A stretch of DNA of 15,613 nucleotides from an uncultured Bacteroidales bacterium (lineage in GTDB: Bacteria > Bacteroidota > Bacteroidia > Bacteroidales > P3): the NCBI GenBank assembly GCA_937884485.1, contig CALGCG010000106.1, forward strand, positions 1 through 15,613, read 5' to 3'. The notes beneath the pieces were generated by a model, which saw only the letters and a list, made by a program, of their open reading frames with translations, made no database searches and was not told the DNA's origin. Within the stretch, counting starts at the first letter, position 1; each line of letters starts with the position of its first letter. A program made the position numbers and the translations under genes. Of the stretch, positions 1-7,581 are shown in pieces.

Positions 1-624
1 GAATTTGGCAAACTGCTCGCGGTAGATGTCGAAGGTCGGGAAGACGTTGATGTGGTCCCACTCGATGCCGGTGATGATGGCGACATTGGGGTGGTAGAGG
101 TGGAATTTGGGGCGGCGGTCGATGGGTGAGGTCAGGTACTCGTCGCCCTCGATGACCATCACCTTGGCGGTATGGGAGAGGCGCACCATGACGTCGAAGC
201 CCTTGAGCTGGGCGCCGACCATGTAGTCGGCCTCGATGCCGCAGTGGGCCAGCACATGGAGTATCATGGCCGTGGTGGTGGTCTTTCCGTGGCTGCCGCC
301 GATGACGATGCGTAGTTTGTCCTTGCTCTGCTCGTAGAGGTATTCCGGGTAGCTGTAGATTTTCAGTCCCAACTCCTGGGCTCGCAGCAGCTCGGGGTTG
401 TCGATGCGGGCGTGCATGCCGAGGACGATGGCGTCGAGGTCGGGTGTAATGCGCTCCGGGTGCCAGCCGAACTCGGCAGGCAATAGGCCGTATTTCTCCA
501 AGCGGCTCTTGGCCGGGTCAAATATCTCGTCGTCACTTCCCGTGACGGTAATTCCTTTCTGGCAGAGGGCGATGGCCAGGTTATGCATGGCCGAACCGCC
601 GATGGCTATAAAATGGACTTTCAT
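1..624 (-). CDS. mpl: Mpl-type Mur ligase (UDP-MurNAc:tripeptide ligase), partial, 3' end outside window
   Basis: This is the N-terminal 208 residues of a Mur ligase; the reading frame runs off the left edge. It begins MKVHFIAIGGSAMHNLA, where the GGSAMH segment fits the N-terminal Rossmann-like UDP-binding domain of MurC/Mpl proteins. The ATP-binding loop GGSHGKTTTT is at residues 109-118, followed by EGDEYLTSPIDRRPKF (159-174) and WDHINVFPTF (189-198), which are typical of Mpl and of its Bacteroidota homologues rather than MurC. Mpl enzymes join recovered L-Ala-gamma-D-Glu-meso-DAP tripeptide to UDP-MurNAc in the cytoplasm during peptidoglycan recycling. The start ATG is 18 bases after the stop of the thioredoxin-domain gene, so it is probably the last visible gene of a long operon. 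The family call is firm; Mpl over MurC is inferred from the motifs. Confidence 0.88.
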   Translation of the reverse strand, partial: MKVHFIAIGGSAMHNLAIALCQKGITVTGSDDEIFDPAKSRLEKYGLLPAEFGWHPERITPDLDAIVLGMHARIDNPELLRAQELGLKIYSYPEYLYEQSKDKLRIVIGGSHGKTTTTAMILHVLAHCGIEADYMVGAQLKGFDVMVRLSHTAKVMVIEGDEYLTSPIDRRPKFHLYHPNVAIITGIEWDHINVFPTFDIYREQFAKF

Positions 625-642
625 ATCTCAATTATTATATGC

Positions 643-1617
643 TTAATCTCCTTTGGTGATAAATCGGTAGATATCTTCTTCCTGGTAGACGGCGGAGGTG
701 ATGCGGCGCAGTTCCCTGCCGTCCTCAAACAGGATGACGACGGGAATGGTCATGCAACCGTATTCGCGAGCGATGGTGGGGTTGCTGTCGATATCCACCT
801 TGAGAAATCGATAGCCGCTGCCAAGGCGTTTAGCAACAGCCTCCAGCCGAGGGTACATCAGTCGACATGGACCACACCATACGGCGGTGAATATGCAGAC
901 GGTCTTGCCGCGGGCAATAGTGGCGCGGAAGCCTATAGAGTCCATCTCCGTAATCAACTCTGACTGGGCAGGAGCAAAGATGCCTGTAGTGTCGCCTCTC
1001 AAGACAGGCTTGCCATCGGTGTCGAGGGACACCCACACGGAGCCTTCCGTTCCTGGCGCAGCAAAGAGTGCGTCCTCCACTTCTCCAGCCACCACGGAGA
1101 CCAGTTCGCTAACAGTCTCCATTACCTGTCCTTTCATATTCATTTTACTCTCGGTACGTACAGCCAGGCCGTAAGGGATATCGTCGTCGAGGCCATAGTG
1201 GAACGGGATATGGTAGGATGTGTCGAGCCATACGGTGGTCTGTACGCTGACGGATGCGCCACCACCCTCGTAGCTCACCCGGATGCAGCGGTGCCCCGCA
1301 ATAACTTCTATACCTTCGGCCACATCGAAGAGCGGCATCTCCATCGTGTCGGGGTCGAAACTGCGGCTGGAGACAATAGGCTTTCCCATCATGCCCATCA
1401 CGCTGTATATCGTCTTCTCTTTGCATAGGTAGAGCGTCTTCATCTTGCTCTGCGGCATATCGGTCAGCTCGTCACCGGCACGGTAGTAAGTGGTGTAGGT
1501 CGAAGCCGACGCGCCGCCCATCGATATGCGATAAGTCACCACGCCTTCGAATAATGATTGGGAACTTGCCTCCCCAATTACCAACATACAAACCAACAGC
1601 AATATTACATGTTTCAT
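643..1617 (-). CDS. Secreted protein with GLPGLI/DUF4412-like N-terminus and C-terminal thioredoxin domain
   Basis: This 324-residue protein starts with a Sec signal peptide (MKHVILLLVCMLVIGEASSQ). Residues about 22-190 are a beta-rich region with features of the GLPGLI/DUF4412-like proteins of Bacteroidota: an early EGVVTYRISM strand, a central EVIAGHRCIRV segment and a WLDTSYHIPF segment; this match is by eye and not certain. Residues about 228-320 form a thioredoxin fold with WCGPC (active cysteines 248 and 251) and the cis-proline segment MTIPV (Pro292). It is therefore probably a periplasmic or surface thiol-disulfide protein whose N-terminal domain binds something unknown. The start lies only two bases after the stop of the HD gene, so the two are co-transcribed. 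The thioredoxin domain is secure; its direction (reductase or oxidase) cannot be told from sequence. Confidence 0.82.
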   Translation of the reverse strand: MKHVILLLVCMLVIGEASSQSLFEGVVTYRISMGGASASTYTTYYRAGDELTDMPQSKMKTLYLCKEKTIYSVMGMMGKPIVSSRSFDPDTMEMPLFDVAEGIEVIAGHRCIRVSYEGGGASVSVQTTVWLDTSYHIPFHYGLDDDIPYGLAVRTESKMNMKGQVMETVSELVSVVAGEVEDALFAAPGTEGSVWVSLDTDGKPVLRGDTTGIFAPAQSELITEMDSIGFRATIARGKTVCIFTAVWCGPCRLMYPRLEAVAKRLGSGYRFLKVDIDSNPTIAREYGCMTIPVVILFEDGRELRRITSAVYQEEDIYRFITKGD

Positions 1618-1619
1618 AA

Positions 1620-2735
1620 TCAGTGTTTTTTGGGGTGATAATAATAGTACTTGGTCACCTGTTTCTCAAGAAAATGGCGGTCCAGCTGGTCGCTGGCTTC
1701 GCTGATGTCCACGCAGCGGCCGTCTTTGTACAGTACCTTTATCTCCTGGTCGGCAAAATCGTAGGAGCGGTTGTGCAGCTCGCCGGTGCCGTGGAAGTAG
1801 TCGCACTCGACATTCTCGAAGGGCGCATTGCTGATGCGGATGGCCGGCAGGTGGCGGTTGACGAGATTGTTGCAGAGTGTCCGCAGCACCTCGTCGTCAG
1901 AGCGCTGCCATTGCTTGACGGCCACCATGATGTCGTCGTCGTCGATTTGGGCGAAGCGGTCGAGGAAATCGGCGGCATGGGGGTCGAGACGAAAGACCGA
2001 CGGGTCAAGTTCGCGTGCCCGCCGCAGGATGTTGAGCAGCAGCTGGTCGGCGGCGATGACGGTCTTGTGCATGTATACCTGCCAGTACATCAAGCGTCGG
2101 GAAATGATGAACTTCTCGACGCTGTAGATGCCCTTCTCGTCGACCACCAGCTCGTCGTTGTGTACATTCAGCATCGAGATAATGCGGTCGGTGCCGACGA
2201 TGCCCTCGCTCACACCGGTGAAATAGCTGTCGCGCCCCAGGTAGTCGAGGCGGTCCATGTCGAGCTGGCTGCTCACCAGCTGGTGCAGGAAATGCTTGTG
2301 GTAGCGGTCGGCGAATATCTCTATGGCAGTGTCCAACGCCCCGTGCATCTCATCGTTGATGCGCTGCATCATCATCAAGGTGATTTCTTCATGCGGCACG
2401 TTGACAAGCACCCGTTCCGAGGTATGCGAGAAGGGACCGTGGCCGATGTCGTGCAGCAGGATGGCCAGCTTGGCCCCGCGGCACTCCTCGTCGGTGACAG
2501 GTACGCCCTTCTGGCGCAACACATCGAGCGCCCGGCCCATCAGATTGAGAGCGCCGAGCATGTGGCTGAAGCGGGTGTGCATGGCTCCGGGATATACCAG
2601 ATAGGTCAGCCCCAGCTGCTTGATGCGCCGCTGGCGCTGGAACCACGGATGTTCGATAACCTGCAGTATCACAGGGTCGTCGATGGAGAGGAATCCGTCG
2701 TAGACGGGGTCGTTGATTATCTTGCGTTTGGTCAT
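1620..2735 (-). CDS. HD-domain phosphohydrolase (YdhJ/SAMHD1-like, COG1078 type)
   Basis: This 371-residue cytoplasmic protein has the metal-binding HD signature of the SAMHD1/dGTPase-like superfamily. Visible motifs are YPGAMHTRFSH (residues 48-58), AILLHDIGHGPFSH (91-104, with the His95-Asp96 pair) and QLDMDRLDYLGRDS (157-170), which supplies the late aspartate ligand. Relatives hydrolyse dNTPs or other phosphoesters; the substrate of this bacterial branch is largely unassigned, so only metal-dependent phosphohydrolase is claimed. The ATG at 2735 overlaps the stop of the preceding secreted-protein gene by four bases (ATGA), a sign of translational coupling. The length is close to the usual 370-420 residues for the family and no key residue appears lost. 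Confidence 0.88.
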   Translation of the reverse strand: MTKRKIINDPVYDGFLSIDDPVILQVIEHPWFQRQRRIKQLGLTYLVYPGAMHTRFSHMLGALNLMGRALDVLRQKGVPVTDEECRGAKLAILLHDIGHGPFSHTSERVLVNVPHEEITLMMMQRINDEMHGALDTAIEIFADRYHKHFLHQLVSSQLDMDRLDYLGRDSYFTGVSEGIVGTDRIISMLNVHNDELVVDEKGIYSVEKFIISRRLMYWQVYMHKTVIAADQLLLNILRRARELDPSVFRLDPHAADFLDRFAQIDDDDIMVAVKQWQRSDDEVLRTLCNNLVNRHLPAIRISNAPFENVECDYFHGTGELHNRSYDFADQEIKVLYKDGRCVDISEASDQLDRHFLEKQVTKYYYYHPKKH

Positions 2736-4249
2736 TTTGCAGAAGGCAGTTTAATCATACTGATGTGAGGACGGAGCCCACCGGTGGAAAGGAAGTAGAA
2801 ACTGTTGTCCGAGGCGGCGAAGAGCGGCGTCTCCAACAGAGCCTTGCGCTCGCGCTCCACCACCTTCTTGGCCCCTTGCCCATCAGGGGTGAACCAGTAG
2901 ACTGCCACCGCCAGGTTGGCCATTATCAGGTTCTTGCTGCGTTTGGCATGTTTGTCGGGGGTGTACTCGTCCGATTCTTCCTTCGACTCGTTGGTAACGA
3001 CATAGACATGGTTGCCGTGAGCGAAGATGTCGGCACCCACTTTTGGCCAGTTGGCATTCTGGTTGTTCTGCGGCAGGCGGTTAATGGTGAGAATGCCGTC
3101 CATAGTGGCCTGCACAACCAGGATGCCCTGGCTATGCACAGTCTCACTCTGGGTCATGCCGTGCTGGTTTCGTGTTTTGACTTGCCACGCGTGTTGGTAG
3201 AGCGCCGCCCCACCCTGCGGCGTGGAGCAGTCGTCGACCTTGCGGACGAAGTAGATAGAATGGTCTGTAACCTTGTCTCCGGCGTCTTCATTGTTTAGGG
3301 TCAGCAACTCGTCGTCGGTGAAGGGGTGGCGGTTGGCGATAGCTATCTGTTGACTTTCAAGGTCGAATACCAGGCCCCAGAGACCCGTATACTGGCGGTT
3401 GCCGAGTGTGCCGAAACGCAGCGTGCCGTAGCCCCCCTTGCCTTCGAGGGCGGTGGCCAACACGCGGTGGTCATCGGCATTGAGCAGAGCCACGTCGCTC
3501 ACATCGGCATTGAGGATATACTCGCCATGTTTCTCGCCAGCGGCATTGACCATCTGCACACGGAAAACGGTGATATCCTTGTTGTCTTCCACCATACCTG
3601 TGCGCACGGTGACGACGGTTCCACTGTTGGTGACGATGACATTGAAAACATCGCTGTAGAACAACGAGCGTTCCCAGAGCTTCTTCATGTCGCGGTCGAA
3701 GAGCATTGCTACGGCTTGGTTCTCCTTATGGCCCCACACGGCGTAGATCACAGCGTGATACTGGCTGTCGGGAGAGGTGACCGTCCACACGTAGTACTCG
3801 TCATCATCCTCAACCGGCTTGTCCACCAGCAGTTGGTCGTCGACCACATCCAAGTTTTGGGCGTCAATGGAGACATGGCGTACACTCAACTTATTGTCTG
3901 CGTTGCTGCTAATGATAGTGTGTAGATGGTTGCCAGAACGGAACGCACTTCTGACGCCGTACTTCTTGGTGTTGGGAATGGTGACACTCTTGATGTCGTT
4001 CCAATCCATGTCGCACAGTCTCACTTTCAAGGACTTCACCGATTTGGTGGTGTAGCCACCCACGGCTAAAGCATTCAGATTCGGTTCCACGACGAGCAAC
4101 TGGCCTTCCTGCGTTCCCTCGGCAATCTTTATCATCGACGCCTGATAGGCTTTCTTGTTTGTCTTTTCGCCCATTCGAAACTCTATTTCCTGGGCTGTCA
4201 ACGTTCCTGCAAGTGCGAAGAACATAAGAATCAACAGTGTCTTCTTCAT
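2732..4249 (-). CDS. Secreted protein of unknown function, possibly beta-propeller-like
   Basis: A 505-residue protein with a clear Sec signal peptide (MKKTLLILMFFALAGTLTAQ, cleavage likely after TAQ) and no other evident membrane segment. The mature part is rich in alternating beta-strand patterns with recurring phrases such as YYVWTVTSPDSQYHAVIY, AVAMLFDRDMKKLWE and GLWGLVFDLESQQIA, which resemble blades of a propeller; no catalytic motif is recognised. It may be a periplasmic or surface protein. It starts 18 bases after the C_GCAxxG_C_C gene and its stop overlaps the start of the HD gene by four bases, so it belongs to the same transcript. Function is not assigned. That it is a real gene is supported by length, signal peptide and tight packing. 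Confidence 0.8.
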   Translation of the reverse strand: MKKTLLILMFFALAGTLTAQEIEFRMGEKTNKKAYQASMIKIAEGTQEGQLLVVEPNLNALAVGGYTTKSVKSLKVRLCDMDWNDIKSVTIPNTKKYGVRSAFRSGNHLHTIISSNADNKLSVRHVSIDAQNLDVVDDQLLVDKPVEDDDEYYVWTVTSPDSQYHAVIYAVWGHKENQAVAMLFDRDMKKLWERSLFYSDVFNVIVTNSGTVVTVRTGMVEDNKDITVFRVQMVNAAGEKHGEYILNADVSDVALLNADDHRVLATALEGKGGYGTLRFGTLGNRQYTGLWGLVFDLESQQIAIANRHPFTDDELLTLNNEDAGDKVTDHSIYFVRKVDDCSTPQGGAALYQHAWQVKTRNQHGMTQSETVHSQGILVVQATMDGILTINRLPQNNQNANWPKVGADIFAHGNHVYVVTNESKEESDEYTPDKHAKRSKNLIMANLAVAVYWFTPDGQGAKKVVERERKALLETPLFAASDNSFYFLSTGGLRPHISMIKLPSAK

Positions 4250-4267
4250 AATTATTGATTGTTTGGG

Positions 4268-4627
4268 TTAATTGATTATCTCGGAAAGCAGACCGGCAGC
4301 GTCGCCGATCATGGTATTGCATGGGCGTTTGCCCATTTGCAGCAGTCGACCGCAGACGATGTCGCCCTCTGTTTCACGGAAGCGTTCTATGAGGGTGCGG
4401 GTGTCGGCGGCGTGTCCCGTGAGACCACACACCATGGCCATACCGCTGACGCAGCCGCAGACCTCGCGGCAGCCCGAGAGGCCGCGACCGAAGGGTGCGG
4501 CCACATTCATGGCGTCCTCGGCCCGTATCGGCAGCTTGTCGGCCCATGCCATCACCACTGCCTGGCAGCAGTTGCAGCCCTGCTTGTGCAGCGCACGGGC
4601 TTTCTCTATGCGTTCTTCTTTTGTCAT
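4268..4627 (-). CDS. C_GCAxxG_C_C family cysteine-rich redox protein
   Basis: A small cytoplasmic protein of 119 residues with nine cysteines (18, 20, 21, 53, 57, 59, 67, 92, 103). The pattern GCNCCQAV near the N-terminus, then RGLSGCREVCGCVSGMAMVCG (split by eye into GLSGC and CGCVSG), then VCGRLL and a late RPCNTMI, matches the C_GCAxxG_C_C family, often annotated as putative redox-active or metal-binding proteins. A canonical alanine of the GCA motif is replaced by Arg54. No signal peptide is present. The gene starts five bases after the trmH-like gene stops, and the gap is occupied by a 7-base periodic repeat. Biochemical role is unknown for most of this family. Confidence 0.85.
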   Translation of the reverse strand: MTKEERIEKARALHKQGCNCCQAVVMAWADKLPIRAEDAMNVAAPFGRGLSGCREVCGCVSGMAMVCGLTGHAADTRTLIERFRETEGDIVCGRLLQMGKRPCNTMIGDAAGLLSEIIN

Positions 4628-4628
4628 A

Positions 4629-4653
4629 GCTCTTAACTCCTAACTCTTAACTG
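4629..4653. repeat. Solo copy of the GAGTTAA heptamer repeat at the end of the trmH-like gene
   Basis: On the minus strand CAGTTAAGAGTTAGGAGTTA then AGAGC is the same repeat as the arms around the four-helix-bundle gene, with one A-to-G change. It encodes QLRVRS and the TAA stop of the methyltransferase, closely matching the QLRVKS tail of PrmA. No partner arm or four-helix-bundle gene is nearby. Confidence 0.8.
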
Positions 4654-5172
4654 TTTATACATCTCCCACATCACGATGGCGGCGGCGCAGCTCACATTCA
4701 GCGAGTGCTTCGTCCCCTCCTGCGGTATCTCCAGTGCCCCGTCGCACAGCTCCATCACCTCCTCCTGCACCCCCTCAATCTCGTTGCCGAAGACGATGGC
4801 CACCTTGTCGAGCGCGACGGCCTTCAGGTCGTCGACCCGAATGCTCTCATGCGCAATCTCCACTGCATACACTTTATAGCCACGTTCTTTCAAAGCTCTG
4901 ACACACTCCACCGTGTCCTCGTGGTAGCTCCACTCCACGCTCTCCTCCGCCCCGAGGGCCGTCTTGTGTATCTCGCGGTGCGGCGGCGTCGAGCAGATGC
5001 CGCAGAGCGCTATGTGCTCCACGCGGAAGGCATCCGCCGTACGGAACACCGACCCAATGTTGTTCTGACTCCGCACATTGTCCAGCACCCCCGTCAGCGG
5101 CAGCTTCGCGCTCTCGCGAAACTCCTCCACCGTCAGCCGGTGCATCTCTTCAGTTGTCAGTTTGTATGTCAT
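4633..5172 (-). CDS. TrmH/SpoU-family RNA 2'-O-methyltransferase
   Basis: A SPOUT-class methyltransferase that transfers a methyl group from S-adenosylmethionine to a ribose 2'-OH of tRNA or rRNA. The three SPOUT motifs are visible: motif 1 DNVRSQNNIGSVFRTADAF (residues 31-49, catalytic-type Arg44), motif 2 IVFGNEIEGV (126-135) and motif 3 EIPQEGTKHSLNVSCA (148-163), the parts that form the trefoil knot. A start at 5211 is also open, but ATG 5172 is chosen because it overlaps the upstream stop as ATGA and the family begins about here; that gives 179 residues. The final residues QLRVRS and the stop codon are written by the 7-base repeat at 4629-4653. The exact RNA target cannot be told. Confidence 0.9.
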   Translation of the reverse strand: MTYKLTTEEMHRLTVEEFRESAKLPLTGVLDNVRSQNNIGSVFRTADAFRVEHIALCGICSTPPHREIHKTALGAEESVEWSYHEDTVECVRALKERGYKVYAVEIAHESIRVDDLKAVALDKVAIVFGNEIEGVQEEVMELCDGALEIPQEGTKHSLNVSCAAAIVMWEMYKQLRVRS

Positions 5173-5981
5173 TGTTCTGTAGGGCTGAACTTGACTGGAT
5201 AATGTACCCACACACGGGTAATTTTGTCGCGCTGGCGTCCAGGCATCCAGCGTGGCATCAATCGCATCACTCTCAATGCCTCCTCGTCGGTCTCTTCGTC
5301 TATGCCTCGCAACACTTCGAGGTTCGTCATCCGTCCGTTACGCTCCACAATAAACTGTACATACACCTTCCCCTCCACCTGCCGTGGATTGCGCAGGTTG
5401 CGTTCCATAAAAGCCTGTAGCGAGTCCTGCCCACCAGGAAACTCCGGTTCGTTCTCAACAACCTTAAACGCATTGTCGAAAAAGAATTCCAACTTATCGT
5501 AGATGGGACTGTCTCCCACTACGCGTCCCGTGGTGTCCAGAAAAAAGAAATGATTATCCTCCATCTGTAGCATCTCGATCTCATCATCCAGACTGTCCCT
5601 GATGGTAACCAATGTCGACCCTGCCGTCTCTTCCAGCGGAAGATGGTACACTGAAACCAGGCATTTGTGCCCTGCAATTTCCGTCACACCGTCCATCCGC
5701 ATCATGCAACTCCGGATATCCGATCCATAATGATACTCTGGATGGAATGTACCTATACCCACGGATCTTATCTGCGATGTCCAGTCATAATCATACTGTG
5801 CCAGCACCAACATCACACTGTCCGGCACATCCATCGCCTCAACAGCATCCGTCAACTGCCGCTCCAATGCACTGTCAACAAAACGGTAGTTCTTCATCAG
5901 ATACTGCCCATCGTTTATCTTGTTGACACACGATGACAACAACACAAGCAAAAAAAGCAATATGCAAGCACCAGATTTCAT
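5169..5981 (-). CDS. Lipoprotein with C-terminal TonB domain
   Basis: A 270-residue protein with a lipoprotein signal peptide ending in LLSSC (lipidated Cys18). Residues about 173-268 form a TonB C-terminal domain of the Bacteroidota type: VENEPEFPGG (175-184), a LRNPR segment, GKVYVQFIVERNGRMTNLEVLRG, then EEALRVMRLMPRWMPGRQRDK and a closing strand HYPVKF. There is no N-terminal transmembrane anchor or proline-rich linker as in true TonB, so energy transduction through ExbBD is doubtful; the domain may bind a partner at the outer membrane or peptidoglycan. The middle region carries EIAGHKC (101-107), echoing EVIAGHRC in the thioredoxin-domain protein of the same operon. It starts 18 bases after sufB and overlaps the trmH-like gene by four bases. 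Confidence 0.86.
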   Translation of the reverse strand: MKSGACILLFLLVLLSSCVNKINDGQYLMKNYRFVDSALERQLTDAVEAMDVPDSVMLVLAQYDYDWTSQIRSVGIGTFHPEYHYGSDIRSCMMRMDGVTEIAGHKCLVSVYHLPLEETAGSTLVTIRDSLDDEIEMLQMEDNHFFFLDTTGRVVGDSPIYDKLEFFFDNAFKVVENEPEFPGGQDSLQAFMERNLRNPRQVEGKVYVQFIVERNGRMTNLEVLRGIDEETDEEALRVMRLMPRWMPGRQRDKITRVWVHYPVKFSPTEQ

Positions 5982-5999
5982 AACTCTAAATTTTTTATT

Positions 6000-7463
6000 C
6001 TAACCCACGCTTCCTTCCAGTGATATACTCAGCAGCTTCTGCGCCTCCACGGCGAACTCCATCGGCAGCTTTTTGAGCACATCCTTGGCGTAGCCGTTCA
6101 CAATGAGGCCCACGGCGCTCTCCGGGCTGATGCCGCGCTGCTGGCAGTAGAAGAGCTGGTCCTCGCTGATCTTGCTCGTCGTAGCCTCGTGCTCCAGAAT
6201 GGCGGTGTGGTTGTCGGCCTTGATGTAGGGCCACGTGTGGGCACCGCACTGGTCACCCAGCAGCAGGCTGTCGCACTGCGAGTAGTTGCGGGCGTTGTCC
6301 GCACCCTTGCCTATCTGCACCAATCCACGGTAGCTGTTGTGGCTCCGTCCGGCACTGATGCCCTTGCTCATGATGGTCGAACGCGTGTTCTTGCCCACAT
6401 GTATCATCTTCGTGCCCGTGTCCGCCTGCTGGTAGTTGTTCGTGACGGCCACGCTGTAGAACTCCGCCGTCGAGTCGTCGCCCTGCAGGATGCAGCTCGG
6501 GTACTTCCACGTCACCGCGCTGCCCGTCTCCACCTGCGTCCAGCTCAGCTTCGAGTGGCTGCCCTTGCAGATGCCGCGCTTGGTGACGAAGTTGTAGATG
6601 CCGCCCTTGCCCTCCTTGTCGCCCGGATACCAGTTCTGCACCGTGCTGTACTTCACCTCCGCATCCTTCATCACCACAATCTCCACAATGGCGGCGTGCA
6701 GCTGGTTCTCGTCGCGTTGCGGAGCCGTGCAACCTTCCATGTAGCTCACGTAAGCACCCTCGTCGGCCACAATCAGTGTGCGCTCGAACTGGCCTGTACC
6801 CTTGGCGTTGATACGGAAGTACGACGAGAGCTCCATCGGGCAACGCACACCCTTGGGAATGTAGCAGAACGAGCCGTCGCTGAAGACGGCGCTGTTGAGG
6901 GCGGCGAAGAAGTTGTCGGTGGAAGGGACGACGCTGCCGAGGTACTTGCGCACGAGGTCGGGGTGCTTCTGCACCGCCTCGCTGATCGGCATGAAGATGA
7001 TGCCCTTCTCCTCCAGCGCCTTCTGGCTCGTGGTTTTCACGCTTACCGAGTCCATGATGGCGTCGTAGGCCACGCCTGCAGCACTCTCCACTCCCGCCAG
7101 TACCTCGCGCTCGCGCAGCGGGATGCCCAGCTTGTCGAAGGTTGCCAGCAGTTCTGGATCCACCTCGTCCATGCTTTTCTTCTTCTCCTGCTTCGGGGCG
7201 GCGAAGTAGATAATGTCCTGATAGTTGGGCGTCTCGTACTCCAGGTGTGCCCAGTCCGGCTCCTTCATCTTCTGCCAGCGGCGGAACGCCTCCTGCCTGA
7301 ACTCCAGCAGCCACTCCGGCTCGCCCTTTTTCTGCGAGATCAAACGCACCACCTCCTCGTCCAAACCCTTGCGTATGGTCTCCGTGGCAATATCCGTGGT
7401 GAAGCCCCACTTGTATTCCTCGCTGGTAACTTCCTGAATAATATCTTTTTCGTTCTCTTCCAT
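6000..7463 (-). CDS. sufB: Fe-S cluster assembly scaffold protein SufB
   Basis: A 487-residue cytoplasmic SufB, the scaffold that together with SufC and SufD assembles iron-sulfur clusters. The N-terminal segment TSEEYKWGFTTDI, the GVRCPMELSSYFRINA segment, YMEGCTAPQRDENQLHAAIV, GSAVTWKYPSCILQGDDS and the C-terminal NYSQCDSLLLGDQCGAHTWPYI all match the family; Cys397 in NYSQCDS corresponds to the conserved cysteine of the C-terminal core. Length is normal. sufC, sufD and sufS do not follow; a TonB-domain lipoprotein does, so this sufB is separated from its usual partners, at least on this side. A -7 box TATCTTTG lies 30-37 bases before the start, making sufB the first gene of the eight-gene run. 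Confidence 0.96.
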   Translation of the reverse strand: MEENEKDIIQEVTSEEYKWGFTTDIATETIRKGLDEEVVRLISQKKGEPEWLLEFRQEAFRRWQKMKEPDWAHLEYETPNYQDIIYFAAPKQEKKKSMDEVDPELLATFDKLGIPLREREVLAGVESAAGVAYDAIMDSVSVKTTSQKALEEKGIIFMPISEAVQKHPDLVRKYLGSVVPSTDNFFAALNSAVFSDGSFCYIPKGVRCPMELSSYFRINAKGTGQFERTLIVADEGAYVSYMEGCTAPQRDENQLHAAIVEIVVMKDAEVKYSTVQNWYPGDKEGKGGIYNFVTKRGICKGSHSKLSWTQVETGSAVTWKYPSCILQGDDSTAEFYSVAVTNNYQQADTGTKMIHVGKNTRSTIMSKGISAGRSHNSYRGLVQIGKGADNARNYSQCDSLLLGDQCGAHTWPYIKADNHTAILEHEATTSKISEDQLFYCQQRGISPESAVGLIVNGYAKDVLKKLPMEFAVEAQKLLSISLEGSVG

Positions 7464-7492
7464 TATTGTATATATACTTTTTATAGCAATTG

Positions 7493-7500
7493 CAAAGATA
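7493..7500 (-). promoter_or_regulatory. Probable promoter -7 box of sufB operon
   Basis: TATCTTTG on the minus strand matches the Bacteroidota -7 consensus TAnnTTTG exactly. Twenty to 21 bases upstream there is only TTCC/TTTC at 7521-7525 rather than TTTG, so the -33 element is weak. The predicted transcript start leaves a leader of roughly 20-25 bases before the sufB ATG. The box directly follows the terminator-like palindrome at 7502-7524. Confidence 0.6.
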
Positions 7501-7501
7501 C

Positions 7502-7524
7502 AAAAAAATTCCGATAAATCGGAA
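7502..7524 (-). terminator. Putative rho-independent terminator after the MATE gene (or operator before sufB)
   Basis: On the minus strand TTCCGAT-TT-ATCGGAA is a perfect 7-base dyad (7509-7524) followed directly by seven T (7502-7508). This fits a weak intrinsic terminator for the htrA-MATE transcript. Because it occupies the -33 to -7 spacer of the sufB promoter, it could equally be a binding site for a dimeric regulator of sufB. The stem has only three G-C pairs, so terminator strength is uncertain. Confidence 0.5.
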
Positions 7525-7530
7525 AAAATA

Positions 7531-7581
7531 ACTCATCACTCCCCCACTCTGCCACTCAGTCACTCAGCAACTCCCCTACTC
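7531..7581. repeat. 8-base periodic repeat GAGTnnnn at 3' end of MATE gene
   Basis: On the minus strand GAGT recurs at exactly 8-base spacing six times (plus-strand ACTC at 7578, 7570, 7562, 7554, 7546 and 7538), then once more at 7 bases (7531). The repeat starts inside the MATE gene, encoding roughly its last residues SRGVAE and the TGA stop, and continues to the terminator-like palindrome. The variable bases within units suggest an old or fast-drifting tandem array. Confidence 0.7.

Noticed and set aside
1623..2768. Long plus-strand open frame (381 codons) opposite the HD gene
   Set aside because: It is a mirror of a well-supported gene; its translation is Val/Asp/His-rich low-information sequence with no motif. 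GC bias at third positions explains the lack of stops.
5173..5211. Upstream start for the trmH-like gene at 5211
   Set aside because: The 13 extra residues overlap the lipoprotein coding end, while ATG 5172 makes the ATGA overlap seen at other junctions in this run and fits the family start.
6189..7517. Plus-strand open frame of 442 codons opposite sufB
   Set aside because: Antisense shadow of SufB, rich in Leu, Val, Arg and His, with no family resemblance.
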